Assembly: GCF_047948215.1 (NCBI RefSeq)
Contig: NC_134461.1
Coordinates: 84,344,103-84,408,102 of the forward strand
DNA from: Lycorma delicatula
Taxonomy: Eukaryota > Arthropoda > Insecta > Hemiptera > Fulgoridae
Direction of reading: 5' to 3'
DNA length: 64,000 bases
The first letter of the stretch is position 1. The number at the start of each line of letters is the position of its first letter. Made by a program: the position numbers and the translations under genes. The notes under the pieces were generated by a model. It was not told where the DNA came from. It was given only the letters and a program-made list of their open reading frames with translations, and did no database searches. Below are positions 11,046 to 23,427 of this stretch, one piece after another.

Positions 11046-11345
11046 CAACTGTAACTAAATAACTTTCATGAATTTAGCGTACTAACAACAAAAACCTTTA
11101 CAACGAAAAGCTTCAAAATAATGAACTTTTTTAGCCGTTTCATGAGTTGTGAGTTTTTTAATACAGCTCTAACCCCAGTGTTTTCCTTTTTATCCCCAAA
11201 ACACAAATATAATTTTAGATAAATCGTTCGTATAAAGAAGTATAAATCGTTCGAACGAATGAATCGTTTTTGCGCTGCGCGTAGTTGCCCGGCGCACTAC
11301 GTGGTTTGCTCTGCGCCAATAGCAGTTAAAATAAAAATGTGAGCA
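11046..11345 (+). repeat. Repeat R5, copy 1, with Arg/Ser-like 'cgttcgaacg' palindrome
   Basis: About 300 bp that recur at 46320-46690 in the same orientation. Shared text includes 'acaacgaaaagcttcaaaat' and 'aaatcgttcgaacgaatgaa'. It directly adjoins the Helitron helicase remnant here, but not at the second site, so its relation to the Helitron is unproven. Confidence 0.75.
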
Positions 11346-11690
11346 CACAAAGTCACACACCATCATTTTTAGAGATGATAGATTGTTTGCAATAGCTAAG
11401 CACTTGTCTTCAATATTTATCAATGCTTCGTTGTAAATGCCTTCTGTAAATTCGATGGTCATATTGGTATTTTCTAGGCGTACTCTATGCAAAATATCCT
11501 CAGCCATATGCGATCGATATCTTTCCCATAACTGTGGGAGATGAAGGGAAGCAAGCTGTCAATATAATTGCGAATAATGCGCGAATTTGGTTTGGATGTG
11601 CAGTGTTGCACGCGTCATTAATACATATATCCCACTGTTGGTCGTTTTCTAATGAATTCAGAGCTTGGTGAAAGGCGCAGCTCAATCACG
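11340..11690 (-). pseudogene. Helitron helicase (Pif1-type) fragment
   Basis: Two overlapping minus-strand frames join at about 11500 by a frameshift. The upstream part has 'ALNSLENDQQWDICINDA', 'HPNQIRALFAIILTACFPS' and the downstream part 'AEDILHRVRLEN', 'IYNEALINIEDKCLAI'. In order, these match the helicase region of animal Helitron Rep/Hel proteins that precedes the Pif1 motor motifs. The Walker motifs and the HUH Rep domain are not present, so this is a short relic of an autonomous rolling-circle transposon. The C-terminal residues of the second frame run into repeat R5 and are not genuine. Recognition is from memory of the family; no search was possible. Confidence 0.75.
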
Positions 11691-11977
11691 ACACGATCAC
11701 ACAAAAGTATCTCGATTAAAGTGAATATTTAATTCAGATTGTATAATAATCTGAATCAGATGCAAGTGGATACGTTTTTTTTTTTTTTTTTTGTTAATAA
11801 CAATGTAATTGGGAACAGGTATTGTTTCACATGTGACTGCGGTTGTCGTTAACTAGTATGGAGAGTGTTCCCTTCGCTTCCGGCAGATGGCGCGGTCACT
11901 GGTACACAGCTGACCGTTAAAAAAACTGTTTTCTCGCGGTCGCGGGTATGTGACTGATGCGAAAAATAGATAAAAAC

Positions 11978-12076
11978 AATCTTTGATGCGGGTTATATAT
12001 CGTGCTAAAATTTGAGCTCAATCGGTGCAGAAAATTTTGAGTTTTTGAAGCCGTACACAAACGAACTTAACATTTT
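11978..12076 (+). repeat. 99-bp repeat R9, copy 1
   Basis: Differs at a single base from 13102-13200, same orientation. Contains 'tgagctcaatcggtgcag' and ends 'cgaacttaacatttt', with A/T-rich sequence after it. The ending resembles insect retroelement 3' ends. Confidence 0.85.
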
Positions 12077-12671
12077 AATATAAAGATTTGTGAGCTGCGA
12101 AAAAAATCCCTTAAGTCGTGCGAAAAACACATCATTTTAAATGCTTACAAAAGCAGAGTAATGCTTACAAATTACAGAATAATCAAACGGCGTTGATTTC
12201 AGATGTTAATAAACTGCTAACGTAAGTAGAAGTTGTGCTGCTTCAGTGTACAACGTGATTCTCGAGTATGAATCTACTAATGAATTACGGTCTCCAAAGA
12301 AAACAAACCCCTCAGGTTAATTGAGAAAAAGGTGAGATTTTGATAAAAACGCGATTCGTAAAAAAATTACACGAATTTGAATTATTTAGAAATAGTTTTG
12401 CGGTGTATTATGTCCTTTGGAAGAAAATTCGGTTATTGTCTTCGACAACGCTTCTTATTATTTAACGAAAAGAATTCCAGCCGTGTTATAGAAAAACAAT
12501 ATCAAAATGTGGCTTAGTTCAAAAGGAATAATTTTTGAAGAGGTTTAAGTTAATGTTCAATCGTTGCAAAGGGTTTCGCGTATTAAAAGTAATTATAGTC
12601 TGTATAAAATTGGTTTGACACACAACGCCATATTGGTAAGTCGTGTTTTTATTCGGCTTCTAACGAATATG

Positions 12672-12830
12672 TTTGCCGGCCTCCGTGGCGCGAGTAGTAA
12701 CGTCTCGGACTTTAATCCGTTGGTTCCGAGTTGGAATCCCGGTCAGGCATGGCATTTTCATACGCTATAAATCATTCATATCATCACCAACTACGTTTGT
12801 CCTTCTTGGTGGCTTTTCTTTTTGTTTTGG
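12672..12830 (+). mobile_element. tRNA-derived SINE, family 1, tail type 2
   Basis: Head 'gccggcctccgtggcgcgag' with a degenerate B box 'gttggaatccc', then 'ggtcaggcatggcattttca'. The sequence after it ('cattcatatcatc') follows the tail seen at 51708 rather than that at 9330. Confidence 0.8.
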
Positions 12831-13101
12831 TGTTTTTTTTAAAAATAAAATACAGATGTTTTAGCTGTTAAATATAATTCATAGAAATTTGTTACTTAAT
12901 CAGTTGTGATTTTGTTTATATTTGCAACGGCCATACGGGCTCTTTGTGATTGTTCGTTGTGTTTGACAGCGGCCATCTTGCATTGATCTGATTGGTTTTC
13001 CTTTGTTTACATTTGCATCTGATTTATTAGCTTCTTATTTATTAAAAAACTGTATAAATTAAAAATAGATAGATAGATTTATTAAAAATAGATCTAAATA
13101 G

Positions 13102-13200
13102 AATCTTTGATGCGGGTTATATATCGTGCTAAAATTTGAGCTCAATCGGTGCAGAACATTTTGAGTTTTTGAAGCCGTACACAAACGAACTTAACATTTT
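13102..13200 (+). repeat. 99-bp repeat R9, copy 2
   Basis: Near-identical to 11978-12076 and followed by a TA-rich run. The two copies are 1124 bp apart, with a SINE between them. Confidence 0.85.
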
Positions 13201-14371
13201 TATATATATAGATATAGGTATATGTGTGTATATATGTATATATATATATATAAAATTAAATAAAAAATAACATACTTTTTCAGATCTGTATAGAATATAT
13301 ATAGTGCCTGGCTGATAGAAAAGAAACCGTAAAAATAGATTGATCAGAGCAGTGTCACAAAACTAATAACAGAAAATGAGTAATGGTTAAAGTCCATGTT
13401 ATAGCGTAAAATTAGTAAATAGCAAAGGAAATAGATAAAGATAACAAATAAATTAAATCAGTACAAATAACATTTCAATTTAGAATGTTTTAATTGAAAT
13501 TGAATTGATATGTTGATACTGTAATTTTATAAGAATGGAAAAAATTCTCCTTTTATTTGTAAATAGTATCGTTTAAAAACTCATCAACAGAGTAATATTG
13601 GTTTTTAAATATTAAATAAAAATCGGTAATTTAATTTTTAAATAGATTGCTAAAAAGATATTTTAATGGTTAAATAATTTATTAAAAAAGATAACTGTAT
13701 CATATACGAAACTTTCACCTACGTTAAAGTAACGTATTGTGTTAGTTCTATTGTCTGTCTTTATTAACAATAAGATATAAATATTACTTTTTTATGAATA
13801 AGTTTTTGTTGAGGTAGTGTGTTCTTCGATATAAATGCATGGGAAAGTTACAATTATTAATTTATTAAATTATCAGTCAACATGAGTCTAATTTCTCCAG
13901 TTCCAAATAATGATCTGAAAGCCAATTTTATATTCTGAAAGTTTTTTCTCTCCTTTTGAAGAAATCCCAAAAAAAATATTATATCTAAAATAGAAATAAA
14001 GGGTGTTTCGCAAACTTTTACACCACTTACGGAATATATTCTTGGGATTTTTATAAAGAAAATAAATTCCTTTACTCTATCGAACATTGTAAATTTTACT
14101 CTTATTTCTAATTCGAAGAGACTTCGCCGCCATTATTTATTTTCCGCTTATCTTCTTTTTTACATGCTTTTCTTAAGCTCACTTTTGTCACCGTTAACAG
14201 TTAGTACATATACTCTGTATATTTTTGGAATGAACATCGTAATAGTCGATCAGCTAACATAACGCTTCGAGCACCCTTATAGGAGATATCGAAAACTCCC
14301 GTAAATATTTAAACATCGTACTAATAAAACTTATAAATAAAAAGTACATTTTAAAAAAAAATGTTAAACAA
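13201..14371. other. AT-rich DNA, nothing assigned
   Basis: No repeat partner and no convincing exon. The minus-strand frame 13857-14087 shows no known domain and no coding-like composition. Confidence 0.5.
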
Positions 14372-14977
14372 ATCTAAAAAAAATCTGATATGGACACCAC
14401 ATGACGCCTTTTAAATTACATATACACATTTTAAAAAAATGACAAGTTCATAAAATGTTATTCATTAATAACTTCTGTTATATTTTTATTGTTGTTGTTG
14501 AATTATTATTTATTGTAATTTTTTTTACAATCAGAGGTTAATAATCATTAATAAATCAATATATTTAAATTAAAAAAAAAAAGGGAAATGAAGTCTTAAT
14601 TCGAACTGAGGTGCCTTCCCCTTGTAAGATCCAATATTGATATATCGTTGAAAAGCTCTCAATGAGGGCTTATTACTACAGTTAAAAAAATGCCAAATTC
14701 CAATTTTTTTTATTTTGGGCATTTTTGGTCCAGTCGTTTGCAGTCAAAAGGGGAGGTGTACAATTAAATTTTACAACAGTCTTAAATCCAAATTTTCAGC
14801 ATTCTACAGCTAATCGTTTTTGAGTTATGCGAAATACGTACGTACCTACAGACGTCACGCCGAAACTACTCAAAATGGATTCAGGGATGGTTAAAATGGA
14901 TATTTCCTTTAAAATATGAAAACCGAAATTTTTCGTATCACAATACTTCCTTTACTTTGTACAAAGAAGTATAAAAA
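14372..14977 (-). repeat. Dispersed element R4, inverted copy
   Basis: Reverse complement of the elements at 16598-17272 and 19127-20130. It carries the shared 'tggacaccacatgacg' end at its left and 'tttactttgtacaaagaag' at its right. Its right end touches the foldback MITE. Confidence 0.8.
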
Positions 14978-15336
14978 AATGGTTTACCCAGTAAACATAA
15001 ATAGAAGATAATTTTGTTTTCAACAAAATCATTTGTTTGAAGTTGTCTATTTTCGCAAGACTACAATGAAAAGCATGGAGCGCACTTTCATAATCAATAT
15101 CTTCATAAATCCTTTAAATATGACAAAGGTTTTGATGCAAAATGGAAATGATAGCTTCATAATACAATATCTAATAAATCTCTTTGGATGAACTAAAGTT
15201 AAGGTGCAAAATAGAACTTAAGTCGCGTCCCCCATGCTTTTCATTGTAGTCTTGCAAAAATAGACTTATTATTTTGTTGAAAACAAAATTATTTTTGTTT
15301 TGTTTTGGGGGTAATGTTTTCTGGGTAATCCATTTT
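14978..15336. mobile_element. Foldback MITE
   Basis: The left arm (about 14979-15079) and right arm (about 15229-15336) are imperfect reverse complements. Both hold 'gactacaatgaaaagcatgg' and 'attttgttttcaacaaaat', and the outer ends read 'ggtttacccag' against 'ctgggtaatcc'. The 150-bp spacer itself repeats a phrase ending 'ggtgcaaaata'/'gatgcaaaatg'. It has no coding capacity. Such long-armed, short elements are moved in trans by a DNA transposase; which one is unknown. Confidence 0.75.
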
Positions 15337-15339
15337 ATT

Positions 15340-16071
15340 TAGATTTGTTTTATTTCATTTTTTAGAAATGCACCCGTTTTTCTTCTTCTGTCCAGCTTCT
15401 GGTATTCCTTTTTCCTTCTTCATCCTCAAGAACCTTTGCATGCATTATAAATTAATTATATAAACATCATTCCATCCTTACTAGCCTCCTCTTTTATCCG
15501 TAATTTTTAAGTTCCTCTTAAATTTGCATTATGCATCCTAATTGGTTTTTCAGTTTTCAAAATTTTTCGAAATTTGTTTTTATTTATTTAGTCTTTTTGG
15601 ATTCATTCGTATCATACGTCCCAGGAATTTTAATCTTCTTTTTGTAATTTTGGTTTTCAAATCTTTTTGGGTTTTATAAAAAAAAAATCCGTATTTGATT
15701 TTAGTATTTTTTCATTCTGTTTTTCTAGGACCATAGATTCTTCTTTAGTTTTGAGGTTCTCTGGGCAAGTCAGATTTGCAATTTCAATTCTGTTATAAGA
15801 TCGCTGGTTTGAATACAGTATTGTATACCCCGATTTTGCGTTTATAAAACGATTCTTTTTGTTGTAATTTTTTTTATTGGAAAAATTTGATTCTTCTAAT
15901 CTATACTTTTTGATTTTCAAATCTGCTTTGTCTGTTCCGTTTTTACTGATTATTTCTACTGAATATTTAAATTAGATTGTGAACTTTATGTTTCAATACT
16001 TCGTCACTACTAGTTTTTTGGGATAATTTTTGAGGTTTTGTTATTTTTTATTTTTTTTTGTAAAGGAAATT
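15340..16071. other. AT-rich DNA, nothing assigned
   Basis: No repeat partner. A minus-strand frame (15657-15920) is rich in Lys and Asn as expected from AT-rich DNA and has no recognisable domain. Confidence 0.5.
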
Positions 16072-16225
16072 TGCAGATCTCTGTGGCGGTATGGTAGAGC
16101 TATATTCTTTCACCTAGACGTGGGTTCGAATTCCGGTCAACCATGGCATTTTTCATACACTACAAAAATTCCATTTTCCTATTCCCACTTACAACCTTCT
16201 TTGATAAATTAATTCATTCTGCCAA
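16072..16225 (+). mobile_element. tRNA-derived SINE, family 1, tail type 1
   Basis: Head with 'ctgtggcggtatggtagagc' (A box) and 'gggttcgaattccggtca' (B box), then 'ccatggcatttttcatac'. The 3' part ('ccttctttgataaatt') follows tail type 1. Confidence 0.8.
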
Positions 16226-16597
16226 AAAAAAATTAAGCCTACTTTTTCTTTTTATTTTAGGTCGTAAATTTGGAAAACTGCGTCTTGTTCTGATTTTGTG
16301 AGAAGTTCTAGATCATTTGTTAAAGTAAGACTAATTTTGATTTTTAGTTCAGATCAAAAAAATCAAATACAATATCATATTACAAAAATTCAACAATATT
16401 ACAAAAACCCGTAATTTATACTATCTGAAAAAAAAGAATTTTAACTATCTAGATGGTAATTTTAAGCAGTACATTTGAGGTAAACAGTTATAATTTTTAG
16501 CTGGTTAAATGTAATTATTTTTAATCAGTTAGATGACTAGTTAAATGCTATTTGCGTTTTGCGCTAATCTTTTAACCTCAGCACATCGTTTGTTTTT

Positions 16598-17272
16598 TAC
16601 TTCCTTGTACAAAGTAAAGGAAGTACTGTGATCGCGAAAAATTTCGGTTTCCAGATTTCAACCGAAATATCCATTTGACCTTCCCTGAATCCATTTTGAC
16701 TAGTTTCGGTGTGTCGTCTGTACGTACATACGTACGTACATAACGTCGCATAACTCAAAAACGATTTGCCACAGGTGTTGAAATTTTGGATTTAGGACTG
16801 TTGTAACATCTATTTGTGCACGTTCCCTTTTTATTGCAATCGACTGGACCAAAAGTGTCCAAAAAGCACAAAATTCAAAATATTTGCATTATTGACTTTT
16901 GTTAACTGCATCAATAAGACCTCATTGAGAGCTTTTCAACGATATATCACAGCTGGTACTTATTTTCATTGATTTCAGAGTTATAGCCAAATAGAATTTT
17001 AATTAATTAAATATTTGGATCTTAGAAGGGATAAGGATCTTACACATCGATTCGAATCAGACTTCATCTCCTTGTTTTAATTTAAATATATTGATTTATT
17101 AACCTCTAATTATAAAAAAAAAATTACGATAAATAATAATTCAATAATAACAATAAAAAAAAAATATCAAAAGTAAAATCTTATCTATTTTCATTTTAAA
17201 GAAAAATGTGCATATGTAATTTAATAGATGTACAAGGAAGACCATGTGGTGTACACATCAGATTTTTTCGTT
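16598..17272 (+). repeat. Dispersed element R4, copy with hairpin end
   Basis: Starts with a 9-bp-arm hairpin (16598-16606 with 16617-16625) built on 'tacttcctt'. It then runs through 'aatcgactggaccaaaagtg' and 'gagagcttttcaacgatata' to end near 'acatcagatttttt'. About 675 bp, non-coding, present three times in this 6-kb region. A B-box-like 'gattcgaatcagac' occurs near the 3' end. Class unknown. Confidence 0.8.
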
Positions 17273-17568
17273 CAGCAACTATGAACGATACGTTATTTCA
17301 ACTAACTCATTTTTTCAGTTTCTTTTTCTTCATCACTTCACGCTGTTTTTCTTTTCTTTCTTCTACCCTTCTTTTATTTTTTTATTTTTTTTTTGGAAAC
17401 CCACACGTTTCAGTTTGCAAAATATCACTATATTTGCAAATTCATTCTCAGTGTTGAACGTTCTTTATTGTCCTCTAAAGCTGTTTTCAGTTTTTCCATA
17501 TCTCTTTCAGTTTTTGCGATCCAATTGTCATTTATTTTTAGATCTTTAAAATGTGTAAATAACTTGTT

Positions 17569-17821
17569 TTTTTTATTTTTCCTGTTTAGCCTCCGGTAAC
17601 TACCGTTTAGATAATACTTCAGAGGATGAATGAGGATGATATGTATGAGTGTAAATGAAGTTAATTGAAACCCAACCACCAAAGAACACCGGTATCCACG
17701 ATCTAGTATTCAAATCCGTGTAAAAATAACTGGCTTTACTAGGACTTGAACGCTGGAACTCTCGACTTCCAAATCAGCTGATTTGGAAAGACGCGTTCAC
17801 CACTAGACCAACCCGGTGGGT
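17569..17821 (-). mobile_element. tRNA-derived SINE, family 2, full length
   Basis: Minus orientation: 'ggttggtctagtggtgaacg' (A box) and 'gttcaagtcctag' (B box), body, and the tail 'ccggaggctaaacagg' followed by A residues. An imperfect 13-bp target duplication (17556-17568 and 17822-17834, 11 of 13 matching) marks a retroposition event. Confidence 0.9.
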
Positions 17822-17834
17822 TAAATAGCCTGTT

Positions 17835-19126
17835 GGCCAACCTGTTAGTTAGTGTTCATTATTTATAGATGGCTGTAGAATGCCATTCTTTTTTCTAATT
17901 ACATCCGATAATTTCTCTATGTTCATGTACATTTCATTATTGTGTTTTCTTTTGTAGTTCTGTAAGTCTTTGATGAGCTCTAGGACTTTCCTCAGTAAAA
18001 TTTTATTATTATAAATATTATTTCTTTTATTAATTGCATTAAACATTTATTCAAAATTTTATTTGTTTATTATCAATTTAACGATGCTAATTTATGGCAG
18101 AACTTTACGATTCCGTTTTTTAGAACCTTATAACAAATAATATTCTCGAAAATTACTGAAGATATCGTAGTCTATGACACATTTTATTTGCAGGTTACCT
18201 AACGTATAACAACTAGTTTTACCGCATAATTTGTTTTACACATTATATTAGTATAATTTTCTTCTTTTTTTTACTTTTGAAGCAAGTCATTACAATTATT
18301 CGCTAACCTTATTAAAAAAATAAACTGTTTCCAGATCGACTTTTATATGAATTTATTGCTTCAAATAACTCCCATAAATACCCCGTCGTTGGTGAATCAT
18401 TTACATTTGTAGGCAGTATATTTAATAACAATAATGAGGAATTTATTGTTTTTATTTATTGAGGTACTTAAAAAGGGATATATTATTTATCACAATTCAC
18501 CGGAAATGAAAAACAAATAAAAATAGAAATGTGGTTTTGGATGGTAAGAATATTGTAGTATAGTAGTAATACGTTGATAAAAGGTTAATTATATTTGTAT
18601 AAATTTTACTTAGTAATACTGATGTTATTTGTAAGTTGAATTATCATTTTCAATTGTAATAGATTTCCGTTAATTGAATACATCCTGGAGTTTGTAAGAA
18701 TTCCCAGAAGTCTTCTGTCATTGAAATTTTTTTTACTCGAATCCGGAAGTCGAAGAATACTTTAAATACAACATTTGCAATGTATCAGTATTGGAATATA
18801 AGAATTGGAACATAACGGAATTCTAATTCTAAACTTAATTTTATCAATACTAAAACGACTAATTGTAATTTTTAAGATAAAATAACCATACATATAATTT
18901 GTAACGGCAGAGTTTTTTAGTTGTTTAATTTTTAATTTGCTTTTGGGGAGCTCTAAAAATAGTAATTAATAGTTGTATACTAGTTTTTTTTCTTATGGTA
19001 ATAAAGTATACAGAAATTGATACCTTATTCGTGAAAAGTGAAATACATTTCAATCTGAAGAAGTCATGACCGGAATTTCAATTCATATTATTATTAAACA
19101 TACAATTACTTCTGATATATTTTTTA
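17835..19126. other. AT-rich DNA, nothing assigned
   Basis: No repeat partner or protein motif seen. The minus-strand frame 17849-18046 is Asn/Lys-rich and not convincing. Confidence 0.5.
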
Positions 19127-20130
19127 CTTCCTTGTACGAAATCAAGAAGTATTGTAATCGCGCAAAATATCAGTTTTCAGATTTCAACGGAATTATCCAT
19201 TTTGATCATAGCTGAATCAATTTTGACTATTTTCGGGGTGACGTCTTTACGTATAATTCAAACACAGTTAGTCGTAAAATATTGGAATTTTGTATTTAGG
19301 ACTGTTGTAACATCTAGTAGTGCACCTCCCCTTTTTATTGCAATCGACTGGACCAAAAAATGAGAATAAAATGAGAAAAATGAGAATAAATAAATGGACC
19401 AAAAATGAGACTGGACCAGACTTCTAAGTAAAGCGGAGTTTCAATTTTGTTACATTTGGATTTTTGAATGTTTCTTAACTGTAGTAATAAGCCCTCGTTG
19501 AGAGCTTTTCAACAATAAATCGTAAGTGGTACTTATTTTCATTGGTTCCAGAGTTATAGCCAAATAAAATTTTAATTAATGAAATATTTGGTAACTTACA
19601 AATGTATCATATACATATACTTTAACTTTTTTTTTTTTTTAATTTAAATACATTCATTTATTAATAATTATTAACCTCTGTAAAAAAATTTAACAATAAA
19701 TAATAATCCAATAACAACAAAAAAATATATTTAAAAAAAAAATCAGAAGTTATTAGTGAAATAAAATTTTATGTACTTTTAATTTTAATTCAAAAATGTT
19801 TACAACCACAGGTTAATAAAATAAATCAATATATTTAAAATTAAAAAAATAAATTTAAATAAAGTTGGATTTCAACCGATGTGTGCATGGTTACGGATCC
19901 GACACTTTCTCACTTACACCACATATCAACTTGAGCGACGTGAAAAAAAAAATAACTAATATAAAATGCTAAGGAAATTTTTAGGGCCATTTTTCTGTGT
20001 AACTGTTCATTTATTAAAGAATTGGAGGATCGTATCTCACTTTAAATGTAGGCAGCAAAAAGTGTGTATGTGTAATGTAATAGGCGTGAAAGGAAGTCAT
20101 ATGGTGTCCACATCAGATTTTTTTCAATCA
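19127..20130 (+). repeat. Dispersed element R4, longer copy
   Basis: Same left end ('acttccttgtac'), middle and right end ('ggtgtccacatcagattt') as 16598-17272. It is about 330 bp longer because of a partly duplicated A/T-rich 3' region around 19620-19860. The left hairpin is degraded here. Confidence 0.75.
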
Positions 20131-20287
20131 ATTTCTATAAAATATTTATTAACTATTCAATGTAATTTTTTTTAAAATGATGTAGTCATATTAGAAAGCA
20201 TAAATTTAGTTTAAAATCTATTCAGATTGTCCAGTCTCATTTCTAGAAGATGATCATAGACATTAGGCAAACTGATTTGGATGTTTC

Positions 20288-20360
20288 AATGGTTTAGGTG
20301 TTTTAAAACTAACTTTATGCTTTCTACTGGGACTGCCGAAAATAATCAAATTATTTTTTA
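20288..20360 (+). repeat. Repeat R8, copy 1
   Basis: 'tcaatggtttaggtgtttta' and 'ctactgggactgccgaaaat' recur with few changes at 21098-21170, about 810 bp away in the same orientation. Function unknown. Confidence 0.65.
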
Positions 20361-21097
20361 TTTACATTTCTCGAGAAAAAGCAACAATTTTATAATGTTT
20401 TGTTAAGTACTGTTTATTTGCCAGTTAACATACCTTTTCATTTATTTACTTATTTTCTTTTATATAATTTTTCCTTGGTGTGTATATATTGATGATGATT
20501 TAACAAATCGAAATGCCCATCTAGTTTAAAATTTTTAGTATACTGTTTTTGAGCCCAGTCTTAACCTCTTAGCCGTTTAGTTTGGTATCATATTAACTCT
20601 TAATATATTTTGTAATGCATTAATTATAATATATGGATACTTTTGGTGAATAGTAAGATTTGAATATACGTGCATTAAAATGTACATTAATAAATAAATA
20701 TGTAATCGTCTAATCGAGTACGTTTTTCTTTTATTGAAGTCGATTAAAAATAATAGATAATCATGTATTCTACAGCGCCTTAGCTCACATTCGTAGTAGA
20801 TCCTTCTTGTCATTTCTTTACCATTCCCTTTTTTAGTTTTATCCAGACGCAAGTTTAATTCTTTTTTGTTTCGTACGAATGGCGCTCTTTTTACAAGCCA
20901 AAGTTTATTTTAAATAAAAATAAATTAATCGTACAAAATAATAATAAATTTACTGTAAAACAGCATTAAAAGGTAACTTTTTTTTAAAAATATTTATTTA
21001 TATTTTTTCACTTTGATTAACTAAAGTTTGTGATATTTGTTTTTAATTTATTGCAAACTTCAAAAAGTTGAATGTTTTGAAGAGAACTAATTCTCAA

Positions 21098-21170
21098 TGG
21101 TTTAGATGTTTTAAAGCTAAATTTCCGCTTGCTACTGGGATTGCCGAAAATGACAAATCCTTTTTTTAGT
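21098..21170 (+). repeat. Repeat R8, copy 2
   Basis: Partner of 20288-20360. Intervening DNA is AT-rich, with no convincing gene. Confidence 0.65.
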
Positions 21171-21443
21171 TTATTATTTATTATCGGAATGTATTATTTC
21201 CTAATTTTAGTGTTTTCTTTTTTAAGACGGTTTTGTCTTTTTTTCTTTTAAGTTAATTTTATTTATTAGTTTTCTCACAACTGTAATAAAAATATTCCAA
21301 TAGTTAAATTTAAATTTATTTAAGATTTTATATTCATATTATTTTTCGTATTTATTTAATTATTAAAATATCTTAAAACTTAATTTTAATTATATTATTT
21401 TCTTTATTAGTATTTTCATAATTATCTGGAATAAAATATACGA

Positions 21444-22212
21444 TTTACACTATTATATAAAGAGGAAGAGGGTTTTTGTTTGTTCGGGATAAACAAAAAT
21501 CTACTCGTTGCAACCAAATGTTTGCCTATATTTCTTGGCGTAACTGAGAAGGTTTTAGATATATCTCATCTCAAAAATTCTCGAAGAACCAACCGATAGA
21601 TTGCTGTCAAATTTTTAGAATACATGCGTATTATACAATGGAAACTTATAAGCCATCGACCGAGGTCCTAACTTCCTTGAACGTTAAGATATTAAAAATA
21701 TTACAACTTCTCCCCCAAGGAGGACGAAGTTAAAGATATTCATTAAGGAAAAAATAGATTAATCCTTTTACTTCATTATTATATTTCTGTTATCATGACA
21801 AAGAATACGCTATTAATTTTTCGTCGTCAAAGGGTGTGTACTTTAGTTACCATAGTTACTATTATTCTATCTTTCGTAATTTGTTTCTTTTTCAGGTTTC
21901 TATAAAGCCTGAATATTATGATTATTATTAATCAGTATTATTCTCACAATTATGAGGATAATCTACAGAACGAAGGACTAGGGGATGAAGCCCTCTGGAT
22001 AGAAGGGAATGGTGACCGACGCAAGCTCTGCGGGTGTCCAGGGTGCCGGTTCCCCCTGCCAAATTGGGAATGGCGAGCAAAGCGACCTCTGCGACCTTGA
22101 GGTAGGCCTCTTGGTCCCGGGAGGACCCGAGGAGCCCCTGAATTGGCTCCTGGATTTGCCTGGGGTGACCTGAGCCCCGAGGGTCCAGGTTCTGGCTACA
22201 CGGGCCGGCTAG
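21444..22212 (+). mobile_element. Short non-autonomous Helitron-like element
   Basis: The left end reads 'ctattatataaagaggaaga', the wording of many insect Helitron 5' ends. The right end is GC-rich, with a small hairpin (CCAG-gtt-CTGG near 22184-22194) followed by the terminal CTAG (22209-22212) and a host T. Helitrons end in a hairpin plus CTRR and insert between A and T. No Rep/Hel gene is inside. The leading TC is degenerate. A related fragment lies at 62390-62500. Confidence 0.6.
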
Positions 22213-22213
22213 T

Positions 22214-23427
22214 ATATATATATATTTTTTTTTAATCTTTATAACTATTTTGTTTGTTGTTTTTTTACATAATATTGTTACTAAATTATTATAATATATG
22301 TTCTTTTTGAAATCCGCTTCACTAAAACATTTATTCGATACTTCTTTTGATTAAATTTTACGTTAAAGAAAAATTCATTTATTTTTATGCAATATTATTT
22401 TTCGTAAAATTATCGTCCAATTTTTTTCTAATGATTTAAACAAGTAGTCGATTTATATCATTATTTTATTGAAATTTGTGCTACAGTTTTAGAGTTTTAA
22501 TAGCATAATCAAACATATCAACTGAAAACAAATAGCCTTCTTCTACTGGCGTAGTTTGTAAGAAAAAAAAAAAAGAAAAGAAAGTTGGTTTCTATATCGA
22601 AATTGAATCTTTTATTAATTATAGTATCAGGGAATGATAAAGGAATAAATTTCTTTGACAATATGTTTTTACTTCCTTAAGATTTAGAACACGTGGGTTC
22701 TGTTTCTGACAGTTTTGTTATTTATCTTAAAATTTACTTTCATAGAACTTTTTTGTTTTGTGAATTTTCTTTTATATTCTTTATTTAATTTTTTCTTATG
22801 CTCTATGTATATATCATTTTTTTATATTATTTTCTATTATTTTGTGTCGAAATATCCAATTAGAATATTTATATTAAATATTTCTTTAATAAACTAAAAA
22901 AAATATAATAATGAAATTTAAGTTTTTAATGGTAAAAACAGCTGCTTGTTTAAAATAAGAAAGGTTGTAAGTTTGAAAAATTAATTTTTAATGTAATATT
23001 GTATTAATTTTTTACCGTTTTAAAACAAAGACGGTTTGCTCTGTTTATGGAATGAAAGTATTTGTTATTGTTACATATAACATGGTAGTTTATTCCTAAT
23101 ACGTATATAACAGTGAATAGCTTTCGCACATCAAACGAATGTTAACCTATATTGTATTTCATGTTTCCAACATTAAATCACAACTGTTTCTAAGTTATAT
23201 CTGTTAAACAAATCTTTGACCTTAAACATGCTTTATTAATAGTGCTTATCATAAACTTTTATACTGGTATATTAATCTCGTTGTGTATATTTTAATCAGA
23301 TGAATGCACTAAGCATCAGTGAGTAATTCCATTCTTCTTATGGGAGAAAGGTATTGGCCGATTTACCTTACTGACTGCACTGGAAATTTATTTCAAGTGC
23401 TCTCTAGTTTTTTTTTTTTATAATAGT
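22214..23427. other. AT-rich DNA, nothing assigned
   Basis: No repeat partner and no recognisable coding sequence. Confidence 0.5.

Noticed and set aside
11500..11685. Independent small gene
   Set aside because: Its translation joins the next frame downstream as consecutive blocks of a Helitron helicase, so it is part of that pseudogene.
17206..17599. Overlapping plus-strand frames rich in Phe and Ser
   Set aside because: They come from a T-rich stretch beside element R4. Three overlapping frames of the same character indicate composition and not coding.
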